Source: Paraburkholderia sartisoli (GTDB lineage: Bacteria > Pseudomonadota > Gammaproteobacteria > Burkholderiales > Burkholderiaceae). From it: 64,000 bases of DNA. The position numbers and the translations under genes were made by a program. Below the pieces are notes generated by a model, which was not told the origin of the DNA, did no database searches, and saw only the letters and a program-made list of their open reading frames with translations. Location: the NCBI RefSeq assembly GCF_900107685.1, contig NZ_FNRQ01000002.1, forward strand, positions 372,001 to 436,000. The letters run 5' to 3'. The stretch's first letter is position 1; each line of letters begins with the position of its first letter. Positions 54,116 to 62,788 of this stretch are shown in pieces.

Positions 54116-54667
54116 TCACTCGGACGCGGCGTCTTCCTGTGCGGGCTGCTGGGCCTGTTGCGGCTGTGATGCGTCGCCGGCGTACGCCTGGCTTTGCACC
54201 TTTTTCAGCTCGTCGGCGTCCTTGACGATGCGCTCGAGGATCGAGTCCAGCTCGTCGTTGCCGTCGAGCTTGCCGAGCAGGTCGCGCAGTTGCTGGCGCG
54301 CTTCGAGCAGCTTCGCGAGACGCGGCACCTGGCCCACCAGGCTCTCCGGATGAAAATCCGAGAACTGGTTGAAGTTCAGTTCGATCTTGAGGTTGCCTTC
54401 GCCCTTCATCGTGTCCGGCACCGAAAGGTCGAGGCGCGGGCGGATCTTGCCCATGATTTCATCGAAGTTATCGCGATCGATCTCGACGAAACGGCGCTCT
54501 TTCATCTTCGGCAGCGGCGTGGCCGGCTGCCCCGACAGGTCCGCGAGCAGACCGACGACCATCGGCAGCTCGCGCTTTTCCACGGCGTCGCCCACCTCGA
54601 CGTCGTACGTAATCTGAACGCGCGGCGGCCGGTTACGACCCACCCATTTTTGCAGACTGTTCGACAT
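54116..54667 (-). CDS. tssB: contractile sheath small subunit TssB
   Basis: 183 residues. NRPPRVQITYDVEVGDAVEK and VVGLLADLSG are family signatures; a Gln-rich tail ends the protein (SQPQQAQQPAQED). Start ATG 54665-54667 has a GGAGAG site 5 nt upstream. It is the first gene of the 26-kb T6SS unit, so transcription probably begins in the region 54668-54900. Confidence 0.95.
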   Translation of the reverse strand: MSNSLQKWVGRNRPPRVQITYDVEVGDAVEKRELPMVVGLLADLSGQPATPLPKMKERRFVEIDRDNFDEIMGKIRPRLDLSVPDTMKGEGNLKIELNFNQFSDFHPESLVGQVPRLAKLLEARQQLRDLLGKLDGNDELDSILERIVKDADELKKVQSQAYAGDASQPQQAQQPAQEDAASE

Positions 54668-54879
54668 AAAAACTCTCCGGAAAAAACCCAAAACGTCTGA
54701 TGAATAGCCGGATTCCATACACGCCCCATGTTCAATCAGGCGTGCTGAAATCCGTCATTAAAACGTAATTAAAAGGGCAAATAAAAGCATCCCGGCCATA
54801 AACCGGAAAGGTAAATGGCGCTCATTGCTCATTTGCAATATCAGGTAATGCGGCTACCCTTCCGAAGGGTTCCGCGGAC

Positions 54880-54896
54880 CTGTCACGAGATGACAG
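54880..54896. promoter_or_regulatory. palindrome CTGTCA-N5-TGACAG
   Basis: Perfect 6-bp arms around CGAGA. It lies about 213 bp upstream of the tssB start codon and 391 bp from the regulator start. The sequence is a plausible dimer-binding operator; the protein is unknown. Confidence 0.45.
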
Positions 54897-55100
54897 ACCG
54901 CACTGTCGAGCGCCGGTAGCGTACCGCTTGCACTCGCCCCCAACGGTTTTTCCCTGTCCGATAACTGTCGTGGTCAGCGACAACGGTTCATCAGGGGAAA
55001 ACCGGAACTATTTTCAGGAATTATTTCAAAATGGCACTGCCATCTCTTCTTTCAGTTCTGGAACTGTGCAGACTTTAAACGTATCGCGGAATGGCCCGCA

Positions 55101-55118
55101 ATACCTGAGATCAGGTAT
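55101..55118. promoter_or_regulatory. palindromic operator 1, ATACCTGA-GA-TCAGGTAT
   Basis: Perfect 8-bp arms with a 2-nt centre. It is followed by TTTGG. The same core (TACCTG...CAGGTATTTG) recurs 61 bp downstream at 55163, so the two centres are about six helical turns apart. Confidence 0.6.
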
Positions 55119-55162
55119 TTGGCTACCCATTTTCACAAAAAACGCCGTGAATAAGCCGGTAC

Positions 55163-55178
55163 TACCTGTTTTCAGGTA
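55163..55178. promoter_or_regulatory. palindromic operator 2, TACCTG-TTTT-CAGGTA
   Basis: Perfect 6-bp arms with a 4-nt centre, followed by TTTGT as in operator 1. Its centre is about 42 bp upstream of the start predicted from the TATAGT box, a typical activator position. Confidence 0.6.
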
Positions 55179-55179
55179 T

Positions 55180-55206
55180 TTGTTTTCCGGGGTATCTGTG
55201 TATAGT
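55180..55206 (+). promoter_or_regulatory. candidate promoter of the LuxR-type regulator gene
   Basis: The -10 box TATAGT is at 55201-55206 with TTGTTT at 55180-55185 upstream (15-bp spacing, shorter than ideal). The weak -35 fits a need for activation from the adjacent palindrome. Confidence 0.4.
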
Positions 55207-55286
55207 TGCGTCGAACCTGCTGCCGGAGACGCAACCTTGCGTCGAACCCGAAAGAAAAGCAGTGACACCTCCCCAGACGCCTCTCC

Positions 55287-55985
55287 ATGATTGCAGATCC
55301 CACCGAGTCGCGGTTGCGACAGCTGCTTATCGTCGGACATGATCCCGTTACACAGGTACGGCTGCGTACCATCCTGGCGAGCCTCGGCTACGCACATCGG
55401 GACGCGCTGTTTTTCGCGGATAGCATCGCTGAAGCGGCCGGACTGCCGGTCGACGAGACGTTCGTGCTGGCATTGATCGAAGGGGAATTACCCGATGGCA
55501 CCAGCGTCGACCTGATTCGCAGCCTGCACGACCGCCAGCGCGGACTGCCGGTTGTTGTGATCGCCGAACAGCGTAATGAGCTGGACATTCTGGGGATGCT
55601 GCGTGCGGGCGCGGCGGGTTACGTGCTCAAGAGCCGGGACGACGTGGAGATGGCGCTGTACATCCGCAGCGCGCTGTGTGGCGGAACGCCTATCGACCCG
55701 TTCGTCGCGAAGCGGCTTCTCGACCTGCTCAACCGCTCGCGCCTGGATCTGGAGCCGCCCGTGGCGGGTGAGCCGGCGGTCGCGTCGAAAAACAGTCTTA
55801 GCGTGCGGGAAACGGAGATTCTTGATTTTGTCGGCAGAGGGTTGAGTAATCGCGAGATCTCCTGCCTGCTGTCGCTTTCCACGCTGACGGTGGAATCCCA
55901 TCTGAAGAACATCTTTCGCAAACTGGCCGTCAAGCGGCGCACGCAGGCGATTCTCGAAGCGCGTGCGCGTGGGTTATTGCCTTAG
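55287..55985 (+). CDS. LuxR/NarL-type response regulator with altered receiver
   Basis: 232 residues. The receiver domain (about 12-125) keeps the Lys loop AAGYVLKSRDD. The phospho-acceptor position, normally Asp in LLDxxLPDG, reads LIEGELPDG, so Glu (about residue 65) replaces Asp; the acidic pair near the N-terminus is also reduced (VGHD). The C-terminal LuxR helix-turn-helix is intact (SVRETEILDFVGRGLSNREI, then STLTVESHLKNIF). No sensor kinase gene is near. ATG 55287-55289 lacks a good Shine-Dalgarno. Divergent from tssB, it probably controls the T6SS and itself. Confidence 0.88.
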   Translation: MIADPTESRLRQLLIVGHDPVTQVRLRTILASLGYAHRDALFFADSIAEAAGLPVDETFVLALIEGELPDGTSVDLIRSLHDRQRGLPVVVIAEQRNELDILGMLRAGAAGYVLKSRDDVEMALYIRSALCGGTPIDPFVAKRLLDLLNRSRLDLEPPVAGEPAVASKNSLSVRETEILDFVGRGLSNREISCLLSLSTLTVESHLKNIFRKLAVKRRTQAILEARARGLLP

Positions 55986-56005
55986 GACTGTGATCTGGCT
56001 AGCCA

Positions 56006-56033
56006 CGTCGCGACATGTCCAGACGCCGCGACG
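56006..56033. terminator. stem-loop between convergent genes
   Basis: Arms CGTCGCG / CGCGACG around a 14-nt loop, between the ends of the regulator gene (plus) and the HD-domain gene (minus). No T-tract; a possible shared terminator. Confidence 0.3.
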
Positions 56034-56046
56034 CGACCACGCGCAA

Positions 56047-56736
56047 TCACTTGTGTCCGTGCGAAGGATCGTCGCAATGCAGGCATTGATGCCCGTCGTC
56101 GACCCATGACGAACCGAGGATCAGGCTGCAGAAATTCACGCGTTTATAGCCCGGTTCCTTCAATGCGAGCACGTCGGCCTTGACGTTGCCGAAGGTCGTT
56201 TCCGGCTTGTGCCGTGTGCCCTGTGCGAACGCGTCGATGATGCCTTCCTTGAAGTTCGTTTCACGCGGATGCGCGGCGACCACCTGGTTGCGCTGGTCGT
56301 CGGAGAACGCGTCGTAGGCGAGACCCAGTACATCCATCTCCACCCCGGCCGTCACCAGCGCGACGACCGACTTCTTGTGGTGCGGAATGCCGGGCGTCGT
56401 ATGCAGCGCGATCGCGTCCCACACCATCTCGACTTCAGCTTCCGGAATGCCGTACTGGTTGAGGAAATCGCGGGCCGCGTTCGCGCCGTCCACTTCGAAA
56501 CGATCGGTCGTGCTGCTGTATGCCGGCACGAGCCCCATGTCATGGAACATGGCGCCGATGTAGAGCAGCTCCGCGTCATACTTCATCTGCTTGCGCTCGC
56601 CGGTGAGCGCGCCGAACAGAAAGACGCGTGTCGAATGATTGAAGAGCAGATCGGGTTCGGTGTCGCGAACCAGTTGCGTGGCGTCGCGGGCCATCTTGCT
56701 GTCGGGGATACTGATCCCGGCGATTGCATTGCTCAT
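56047..56736 (-). CDS. HD-domain hydrolase (cyanamide-hydratase-like)
   Basis: 229 residues. Metal-site motifs are NHSTRVFLFG and IGAMFHDMG, with later AIALHTTPGIPHH, the pattern of HD hydrolases related to cyanamide hydratase. The C-terminus ends in a Cys/His-rich tail (HQCLHCDDPSHGHK) that could bind metal. Start ATG 56734-56736 has CGGAG upstream. Divergent from a GlxA-type regulator 218 bp away that probably controls it. Substrate unknown. Confidence 0.85.
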   Translation of the reverse strand: MSNAIAGISIPDSKMARDATQLVRDTEPDLLFNHSTRVFLFGALTGERKQMKYDAELLYIGAMFHDMGLVPAYSSTTDRFEVDGANAARDFLNQYGIPEAEVEMVWDAIALHTTPGIPHHKKSVVALVTAGVEMDVLGLAYDAFSDDQRNQVVAAHPRETNFKEGIIDAFAQGTRHKPETTFGNVKADVLALKEPGYKRVNFCSLILGSSWVDDGHQCLHCDDPSHGHK

Positions 56737-56954
56737 GTGATTCTCCGTTGATTGACAGGTCCAATCGGACTCGCCCCGATCCACCGGCGTGAGTTGCTAG
56801 AATGCGGCGGAAAGGTGCGGTAACCGTGGCATTCAGTCTGGCTGCCAGCGCGCCGCCAATCAACGCGATCCATCCGTCTAACCCTGCCAGTCAGACGCGA
56901 TCTTCTGCCAGCCGGCCCGATCGCGCCCAATCTGGACCTGCGGAGCCTCTGCTG

Positions 56955-57911
56955 ATGCACACCGTCGCCATCGCGATCTTTCCGGACGTGCAGGCACTCG
57001 ACGTCGCAGGGCCCGCCGATGTGTTCGCCGAAGCCAACTCATTTCTGCCGCGCGATTCTCACTACGTACTCGAACTGGTCAGCACCGGCGACGCGCACAT
57101 CCGCGCGTCGAACGGCACTCACCTTTTCGCTGACCGTGTGTGGGACGGATCGGCTGACCGCTATCACACGGCGCTCGTCGCGGGCGGGCCGTTGCTGCCG
57201 ACCCAGCCCGCCGATGCACGGCTGTGCGCGTGGCTCGTCGAGGTGGCGTCGCAAAGCGAGCGCTACGGCTCGATTTGCACGGGTGCGTTCGCGCTGGGTC
57301 ATGCGGGACTGCTGGATAACCGCAACGTCACGACGCACTGGCAAAACGCACGGCAACTCGCGCAGCAGTTTCCGCTTTCACGCGTCGACTTCGACCGGAT
57401 CTATCTTCGCGATGAACGCCTGCTGACGTCCGCCGGTGTGACCGCGGGCATCGACCTCGCGCTTGCGTTGATCGCCGAGGATCACGGCGCGGCGCTCGCG
57501 CTTCAGGTGGCGAAGCGGCTGGTGGTCTACGCGCAGCGTCGTGGTGGGCAGTCGCAGTTCAGCCCGTATCTGAGCGCGCCCGTGGACGGCTCGCCCATCG
57601 CTACCGTGCAGCACTATGTGATGGAACACATCGCGAATCCGCTGACGGTTGAAGAACTGGCGCGGGTTGCGGGCATGAGCACGCGGAGTTTCGCGCGTGC
57701 GTTCGCGGAATCGGCGGAGATCACGCCGCATGAGTTCGTCGAGCGCGCGCGGGTGGATGCGGCGCGGCGTGCGCTGGAGAGTAGCGATGCGCCTTTGAAA
57801 ACGATCGCGTATGAATGCGGCTTTGGGAACGCCGACCGGATGCGGCTCGTCTTCGCGCGACGCATCGGCGTTTCGCCCGCGGACTATCGCGCGAGTTTTC
57901 GGGCGCAGTGA
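56955..57911 (+). CDS. GlxA-family AraC-type transcriptional regulator
   Basis: 318 residues. The N-terminal class I glutamine-amidotransferase-like domain (ALDVAGPADVFAEAN, SICTGAFALGHAGLLDN) is followed by two C-terminal AraC helix-turn-helix units (TVEELARVAGMSTRSFARAF, then TIAYECGFGNADR). ATG 56955-56957 is the family start; open frame upstream to 56802 is not conserved. The domain pair usually senses a small metabolite. The likely target is the divergent HD-hydrolase gene. Confidence 0.92.
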   Translation: MHTVAIAIFPDVQALDVAGPADVFAEANSFLPRDSHYVLELVSTGDAHIRASNGTHLFADRVWDGSADRYHTALVAGGPLLPTQPADARLCAWLVEVASQSERYGSICTGAFALGHAGLLDNRNVTTHWQNARQLAQQFPLSRVDFDRIYLRDERLLTSAGVTAGIDLALALIAEDHGAALALQVAKRLVVYAQRRGGQSQFSPYLSAPVDGSPIATVQHYVMEHIANPLTVEELARVAGMSTRSFARAFAESAEITPHEFVERARVDAARRALESSDAPLKTIAYECGFGNADRMRLVFARRIGVSPADYRASFRAQ

Positions 57912-57928
57912 GCGCGACGCGTGCGCCG

Positions 57929-59272
57929 CTATTCCTTCACCCTCGACGCCACCTGCGCAATCCGGTCACGCACGACGCCAATCGCCTGCTTGAGCGCGTA
58001 CACGTCCTGGAAATAGCGATATGGAATCCGTATCTGGCTGGCATTCGCATCGATGTTCTCGATTTCATCGCGCCATTGCGCAATCTGCTTCGGATCTGGA
58101 TTCGGGCGCTTCCAGATTTCATCTTCAAGCGACTTGATCTCGCGGTACCAGACGATGAACCGTCGTTTGATGCGCGCCTCCGCCATGCGCGGCAAAGCCT
58201 GCAGGAGACCCAGCAACAACGCGGTAAAAGGAACGAGGATCAGCAGACGCCTTTCGATAAAGCTCGCCAGCCAGAACGGCAGATAGCGTTGCAGGAACGG
58301 ACGGCCGGATTTGAAGTAACGCGTGCTTTCGTCAGAGACGGGAAATTCCTCGGTTTTCAGGTTCGGGAACGTGCCGAGCGGCGTGAAGTAATCCTCGCCG
58401 CTGTGGACCGTTCTGGCCGCATCCAGCAGCAGGTAGGTAAGCGCGGGATGCAGCGTGTCCTTGGAGACAAGCAGCGCGGTGGCCGCCAGCAGCGTGACAT
58501 CGGCCTGCGGCAGGTCGTTGACGATGCTTGTCGACGCGCGCGGAAAAATCACCTTGGAAAGCGACGGAAACTTTTGCACCAGCGCGTCGGCCTGGGCAAA
58601 ACTCATCAGCTTCAACTTGCTGTTGAGCAGCGTGACCTGCATCGCGGCATCCGGTCTGCCGATGAAGAACGCGGCGTCCAGCGTGCCGTTTTCGAGTCCC
58701 TGATATGCGTTCTGCGCATCCATTTGCAGAAGCGTCGTGTTATCGCGCGTGATGCCGCTCCACGAGAGCAGTACCGACGAGACGTTAAGCAAACCGCTAC
58801 CGGGAACGCCAATGGAAATTCGTTTACCGCGCAGCTGCGCGAGTCTGTCGACGGTGGTGGCACCGCGGTAGAACACCCATATCGGCTCATAGGAGACCGC
58901 GGCGATCGTCTGCAGGTTGTCCGATTCGCTCGGGCTGCTTGTGCCTGACTGAATGAAGCCGACTTCGTAATCGCTGTCGGGATCCTTGAGGCGTTGATAG
59001 TTTTCGACCGAACCGGAAGAGCTGCGGATATCGAGCTTGATGCCATCGCGTTTGAGGATGGGAGCGTAGCGATCCGCGAAGCCGCGATAGATGCCGCCGT
59101 CCGCGCCCGTCGTGATCACGATCGTGCGCTGGATAGCGGGTTTTATCAGCATCCACACGCCCCACCCCGACGCGACCAGCAACAGGATCACGCCAGCGAT
59201 CAGAAGCCGCCGGCGTCGCGGTGTCATCGGGGGTTTCTGGACTCGGTGAAGGGCCGGGTTCTGCCTCGCCAT
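57929..59272 (-). CDS. membrane-anchored TAXI-type substrate-binding protein
   Basis: 447 residues from ATG 59270-59272. An N-terminal helix (LLIAGVILLLVASGWGVWML) precedes a TAXI/NMT1-like binding domain (VITTGADGGIYRGFADRYAP, GKRISIGVPGSG). A second helix follows near 355-375 (LLILVPFTALLLGLLQALP), then a charged cytoplasmic tail. Such two-helix versions are not standard transporter subunits and no TRAP permease genes are nearby. It may sense or present a ligand. A longer start at 59299 is possible. Confidence 0.82.
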   Translation of the reverse strand: MARQNPALHRVQKPPMTPRRRRLLIAGVILLLVASGWGVWMLIKPAIQRTIVITTGADGGIYRGFADRYAPILKRDGIKLDIRSSSGSVENYQRLKDPDSDYEVGFIQSGTSSPSESDNLQTIAAVSYEPIWVFYRGATTVDRLAQLRGKRISIGVPGSGLLNVSSVLLSWSGITRDNTTLLQMDAQNAYQGLENGTLDAAFFIGRPDAAMQVTLLNSKLKLMSFAQADALVQKFPSLSKVIFPRASTSIVNDLPQADVTLLAATALLVSKDTLHPALTYLLLDAARTVHSGEDYFTPLGTFPNLKTEEFPVSDESTRYFKSGRPFLQRYLPFWLASFIERRLLILVPFTALLLGLLQALPRMAEARIKRRFIVWYREIKSLEDEIWKRPNPDPKQIAQWRDEIENIDANASQIRIPYRYFQDVYALKQAIGVVRDRIAQVASRVKE

Positions 59273-59599
59273 GCTTCGGTCTCTCTCGTCAGGGCGCACC
59301 CGCGCGATGCTGAGTGGGCGCAGGCTTGTGTGGCAGCGCTGGTGATCGTGCCGGATACGAAGCTGGATAATGCAGCCGGCTCAGGCGCTTTGTCCAGACT
59401 TGCGTTTATGCCTGCTTTGGGCAGTCTGCTTGAGAAAACGTGGCGCGAGTGAGAACGAAGCGGGATTCACGATGCCGAACGCGAAGACGCGCGATCCGGA
59501 ACACGTTGAGGTGAGTTGATGAGGCGCCCGGGTTAACCGCGGGCGCCCACTGCCGAACAGGTTTTCTGATGACTCCGCCGTCGTTTAACCACGACCGCT
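59273..59599. other. intergenic region between TAXI-type protein and chemoreceptor genes
   Basis: About 327 bp with no supported gene. It should contain the promoter of the TAXI-type gene near 59280-59450 and the 3' end of the chemoreceptor transcript. One stem-loop is listed separately. Confidence 0.4.
59523..59547 (-). terminator. stem-loop downstream of the chemoreceptor gene
   Basis: Arms GGCGCCCG / CGGGCGCC around GGTTAACCG, which is itself partly self-complementary. It lies 53 bp beyond the chemoreceptor stop on the minus strand. There is no T-tract, so terminator function is uncertain. Confidence 0.4.
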
Positions 59600-61276
59600 T
59601 CAGGCAGTCACGGCACCGTGCATGCCAGTGGTTGCGATGCCGCTGCCAGCATCGCCTTCCGACGAAACAGCGACACCCTGCCTGCCACGACGCTCACCAC
59701 CGGACGCGTGGTTGATACCTCGACCGTCCTCATCCAGACGGAACACCGACACCGCGTCGCGCAGCACATCCGCCTGCCCTTCCAGCGATTTCGCCGCGGC
59801 CGCCGCTTCTTCGACGAGCGCTGCGTTGTGCTGCGTGACTTCGTCGATCTGCGTGATGGCCTTGTTGACCTGGTCGATGCCGTCGCTTTGTTCCAGCGCG
59901 GCGGCTTCGATCTCGCTCATGATGCCCGTCACGCGTCCGACGGAATCCGTCGCTTCCTGCATCGTGCGACGCGCCTCCGCGACGAGCGACGCGCCTTCCT
60001 GCACCTTCATTGCCGAATCGCCGATCAGTTCCTTGATCTCCTTCGCCGCCGTGCCCGAGCGCTGCGCGAGGCTGCGCACTTCCGAGGCGACGACCGCGAA
60101 ACCGCGTCCCTGCTCGCCCGCGCGCGCCGCTTCCACCGCTGCGTTGAGTGCGAGGATGTTCGTCTGGAACGCGATGCCCTCGATCATGCCGATAATCTCG
60201 GTGACCTTGCGCGACGAATCGGAGATACCGTCCATCGTTTCTGTCACGCGCGCGACGACGTTGCCGCCGCGCGTGACCGTCTCCAGCGCGCCCTGCGCGA
60301 GACGGCTTGCCTGCTTCGCGTTGTCGGTGTTCTGCTTGACCGTCGCGGACAGCTCTTCCATGCTCGCCGCCGTCTCCTGAAGCGCCGCGGCCTGCTGCTC
60401 CGTGCGCGCCGAAAGATCGGCGTTGCCCGACGCGATCTCGTTTGCACCGAGCGTGATCGACTGCGTGCTGCCGCGCACCTTCGATACCGTGTCGACAAGT
60501 CCGTCGCGCATCTGCATGAGCGCCGACAGCAGTTGACCCATTTCGTTACGCGACTTCGATGCGACCGAAATGGTCAGATCGCCCGCCGCGATGCTGCGGA
60601 AATGCTCGATCGTCTGGTTGACCGGGCGAATCAGCGCCACCGACAAACCCACGCGCGCGAGCAACGCGATCACAATCGCGACGACACCGATGCCGCCGAA
60701 CAGGAACGTCGCCAGCATGACGCGCCGGGCAGCAGCAGCGGTGACGCGCTCCTGCTCGACGGCCTGCACGCGCTGAAGCCCGTCGATCGCCTTCGCGTAG
60801 GCCGCGTAGTACGTGTTGGCCGTTTCGCCCTGGATCGTGCGGAACGTGTTGAAGTCGAAATCGGTGAGGGCCTTGAATTCCGGTTCAATCGCCTTGTCGA
60901 CGAGCGCGCTGCGCGCGACGTCGACGGCGTGCGCCTGCTGCTTTTCCTCGTCGCTGGAAAACGGACCGCTCGCGTAGGCGCGGAAGTCGCGCGTCGACTC
61001 TTCCAGCACCTTGTGGGCGGCCGGGATGAGGCCATCGGTCTGCTTGCCGACGCTGAAGAGCGTCTCGTAGCTGCCAAGCGCAAGCCGCGCCTGCAACAGC
61101 TTTTCCGAGCTCGCCTTCAGATGCGACAGCGCGGCCGCACTCTGCCGGGCCTCCTCGAGCCCATTGTTCGTGAGCTTGAGCGCGGCATAACCGACGCCGA
61201 TCACAGTCAGCAGGAAAGCGACGAAAACGCTGATAACCAGCGTCAGTCCACCGCGGATGGTGATGTTGTTTAGCAT
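59600..61276 (-). CDS. methyl-accepting chemotaxis protein
   Basis: 558 residues. It has an N-terminal helix ([21 protein letters not shown]), a periplasmic four-helix-bundle-like sensor (about 30-185), a second helix (about 190-212), HAMP domain, and the signalling hairpin with [20 protein letters not shown], the invariant tip. The C-terminus lacks a clear NWETF-type pentapeptide for CheR binding. Ligand is unknown. It stands alone on the minus strand. Confidence 0.94.
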   Translation of the reverse strand: MLNNITIRGGLTLVISVFVAFLLTVIGVGYAALKLTNNGLEEARQSAAALSHLKASSEKLLQARLALGSYETLFSVGKQTDGLIPAAHKVLEESTRDFRAYASGPFSSDEEKQQAHAVDVARSALVDKAIEPEFKALTDFDFNTFRTIQGETANTYYAAYAKAIDGLQRVQAVEQERVTAAAARRVMLATFLFGGIGVVAIVIALLARVGLSVALIRPVNQTIEHFRSIAAGDLTISVASKSRNEMGQLLSALMQMRDGLVDTVSKVRGSTQSITLGANEIASGNADLSARTEQQAAALQETAASMEELSATVKQNTDNAKQASRLAQGALETVTRGGNVVARVTETMDGISDSSRKVTEIIGMIEGIAFQTNILALNAAVEAARAGEQGRGFAVVASEVRSLAQRSGTAAKEIKELIGDSAMKVQEGASLVAEARRTMQEATDSVGRVTGIMSEIEAAALEQSDGIDQVNKAITQIDEVTQHNAALVEEAAAAAKSLEGQADVLRDAVSVFRLDEDGRGINHASGGERRGRQGVAVSSEGDAGSGIATTGMHGAVTA

Positions 61277-61511
61277 TGTTTCTCCGGAACGTCGGGGTCG
61301 GTCAACGGCAGGCGCATTGTCGGATGGCTCGAAAGCCGCGCCATCTGTGCGTTAACGGCACCTTTCCGGAGGGATTGATTGGGGGAATCCATGAGAAACA
61401 GGGTTTCCTCGCGACGTTTGCCGGTTTTTTGAATCATTATCTGGGATTCACCGGGTTACTGTGCGGAGGCGCGCGTGGTCCCGGTTTCGGGGTTGTCGCG
61501 GGTTTCGTTTG

Positions 61512-61517
61512 TATAAT
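61512..61517 (+). promoter_or_regulatory. candidate -10 box for the WecA-like gene
   Basis: A perfect TATAAT, 26 bp upstream of the ATG, preceded by TTTG. No good -35 at standard spacing (TTGTCG at 13 bp is too close). Confidence 0.4.
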
Positions 61518-61543
61518 TCCGCGTCTTCGTTCAGGTCACTTTC

Positions 61544-62644
61544 ATGCTCAGTTTCGCGCTCGGCTTTCTTGTTTCACTGCTGGTCACGCTGTTGATCGTG
61601 CGCTACGCGCATCTGCATGAAAAATTCTCCACCGACACCGATCTTGCCGGCGTGCAGAAATTCCACGCGCGGCCGGTGCCGCGGATCGGCGGAACAGGGA
61701 TTCTGCTTGGGCTGATTGTGTCCGCGTTGCAGCTGCATCATGCGTATCCGGCCGTTTCTGGTGGGATTCTCGGACTTGTGGCGTGCGGGATGCCGGCGTT
61801 TGCTTCCGGGCTTGTTGAGGATGTCACCAAGCGGGTGTCGCCGCTGGTGCGGCTGCTTTGCACGATGGCCGCTGCTGGCCTGGCGTTTTTTCTGCTCGAT
61901 ATCGGTGTGACGCGGATCAGCGTGCCGCCTCTGGACTTTCTGCTTTCCTATGCGGTGATTTCTTGCGCCGTCACCGTGCTGGCGGTGGCCGCGCTCGCCA
62001 ATGCGATCAATATCATCGATGGATTCAACGGACTCGCTTCGATGGTCGCGTTCATGATGTTCGCCTCGATGGCGTACGTCGCGTTTCAGGTTTCCGATCC
62101 CGTGGTGCTTTCCGCGTCACTCATCATGATGGGCGCGGTGATGGGGTTTTTTATCTGGAACTTCCCGGCGGGGCTGATTTTTCTTGGGGACGGCGGGGCT
62201 TATTTTATCGGGTTCATGCTGGCCGAGCTTTCGATCATGCTGGTGATGCGGAACCGCGATGTGTCGGCTTGGTATCCGGTTTTGCTGTTTATGTATCCGA
62301 TCTTCGAGACGTGCTTTTCGATCTACCGGAAGAAGTTCATTCGCGGGATGTCGCCAGGGATTCCCGATGGCGTGCATCTGCATATGCTTGTGTATAAGCG
62401 GTTGATGCGGTGGGCTGTGGGGGTGCGGACTGCGAGGGAGTTGACCAGGCGGAATTCGTTGACTTCACCGTATTTGTGGCTGCTTTGTCTGGTCGCTGTG
62501 ATTCCGGCTACGCTGTTCTGGCGGCATACGGTGCATTTGTTCTGCTTTGTTGTTGTGTTTGCTGTTACGTATGTCTGGCTTTATGTCAGCATCGTACGGT
62601 TTAAGTCGCCGCGGTGGTTGGTAGTTAGGAAGAAGAATCGCTGA
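61544..62644 (+). CDS. WecA/MraY-family polyprenyl-phosphate glycosyl-1-phosphate transferase
   Basis: 366 residues with about 10-11 membrane helices. Signature motifs are ANAINIIDGFNGLASM, FLGDGGAYF and the C-terminal GVHLHMLVYKRL. The enzyme moves a sugar-1-phosphate onto undecaprenyl phosphate, starting a surface glycan. Codon use is unlike the neighbours: many TTT, GGG, CTT and GTT codons instead of GC-ending ones. This suggests more recent acquisition. It lies directly before glmS, whose product leads to UDP-GlcNAc, a typical substrate of WecA. Confidence 0.9.
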   Translation: MLSFALGFLVSLLVTLLIVRYAHLHEKFSTDTDLAGVQKFHARPVPRIGGTGILLGLIVSALQLHHAYPAVSGGILGLVACGMPAFASGLVEDVTKRVSPLVRLLCTMAAAGLAFFLLDIGVTRISVPPLDFLLSYAVISCAVTVLAVAALANAINIIDGFNGLASMVAFMMFASMAYVAFQVSDPVVLSASLIMMGAVMGFFIWNFPAGLIFLGDGGAYFIGFMLAELSIMLVMRNRDVSAWYPVLLFMYPIFETCFSIYRKKFIRGMSPGIPDGVHLHMLVYKRLMRWAVGVRTARELTRRNSLTSPYLWLLCLVAVIPATLFWRHTVHLFCFVVVFAVTYVWLYVSIVRFKSPRWLVVRKKNR

Positions 62645-62788
62645 GTCCGCCTTGGCGAGTAACAAGTCGCGTTCGATATGATCGGATGCAGCAGGGTCAT
62701 CGCGAGTCACGCTGTCCAGTTCGATGAACAAAGCGTGACGCTCAGAAACGGCGAGATTCGCCCTGCAAACTCTTTGGAAAGGTTCTAT

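Larger units (their letters stand above)
54668..55286. promoter_or_regulatory. divergent control region between tssB and the LuxR-type regulator
   Basis: 619 bp, markedly AT-richer than its surroundings, with no gene. It should hold the T6SS promoter (left) and the regulator promoter (right). Palindromes and a promoter-like pair are listed separately. A lone half-site TCAGGTA at 54841-54847, 174 bp before tssB, matches the arms of the palindromes on the regulator side. No convincing sigma-54 GG-N10-GC pair was found. Confidence 0.65.

Noticed and set aside
54668..55286. Sigma-54 promoter for the T6SS operon
   Set aside because: TGGCAC- and TGGCGC-like stretches occur, but none has TTGC at the required spacing.
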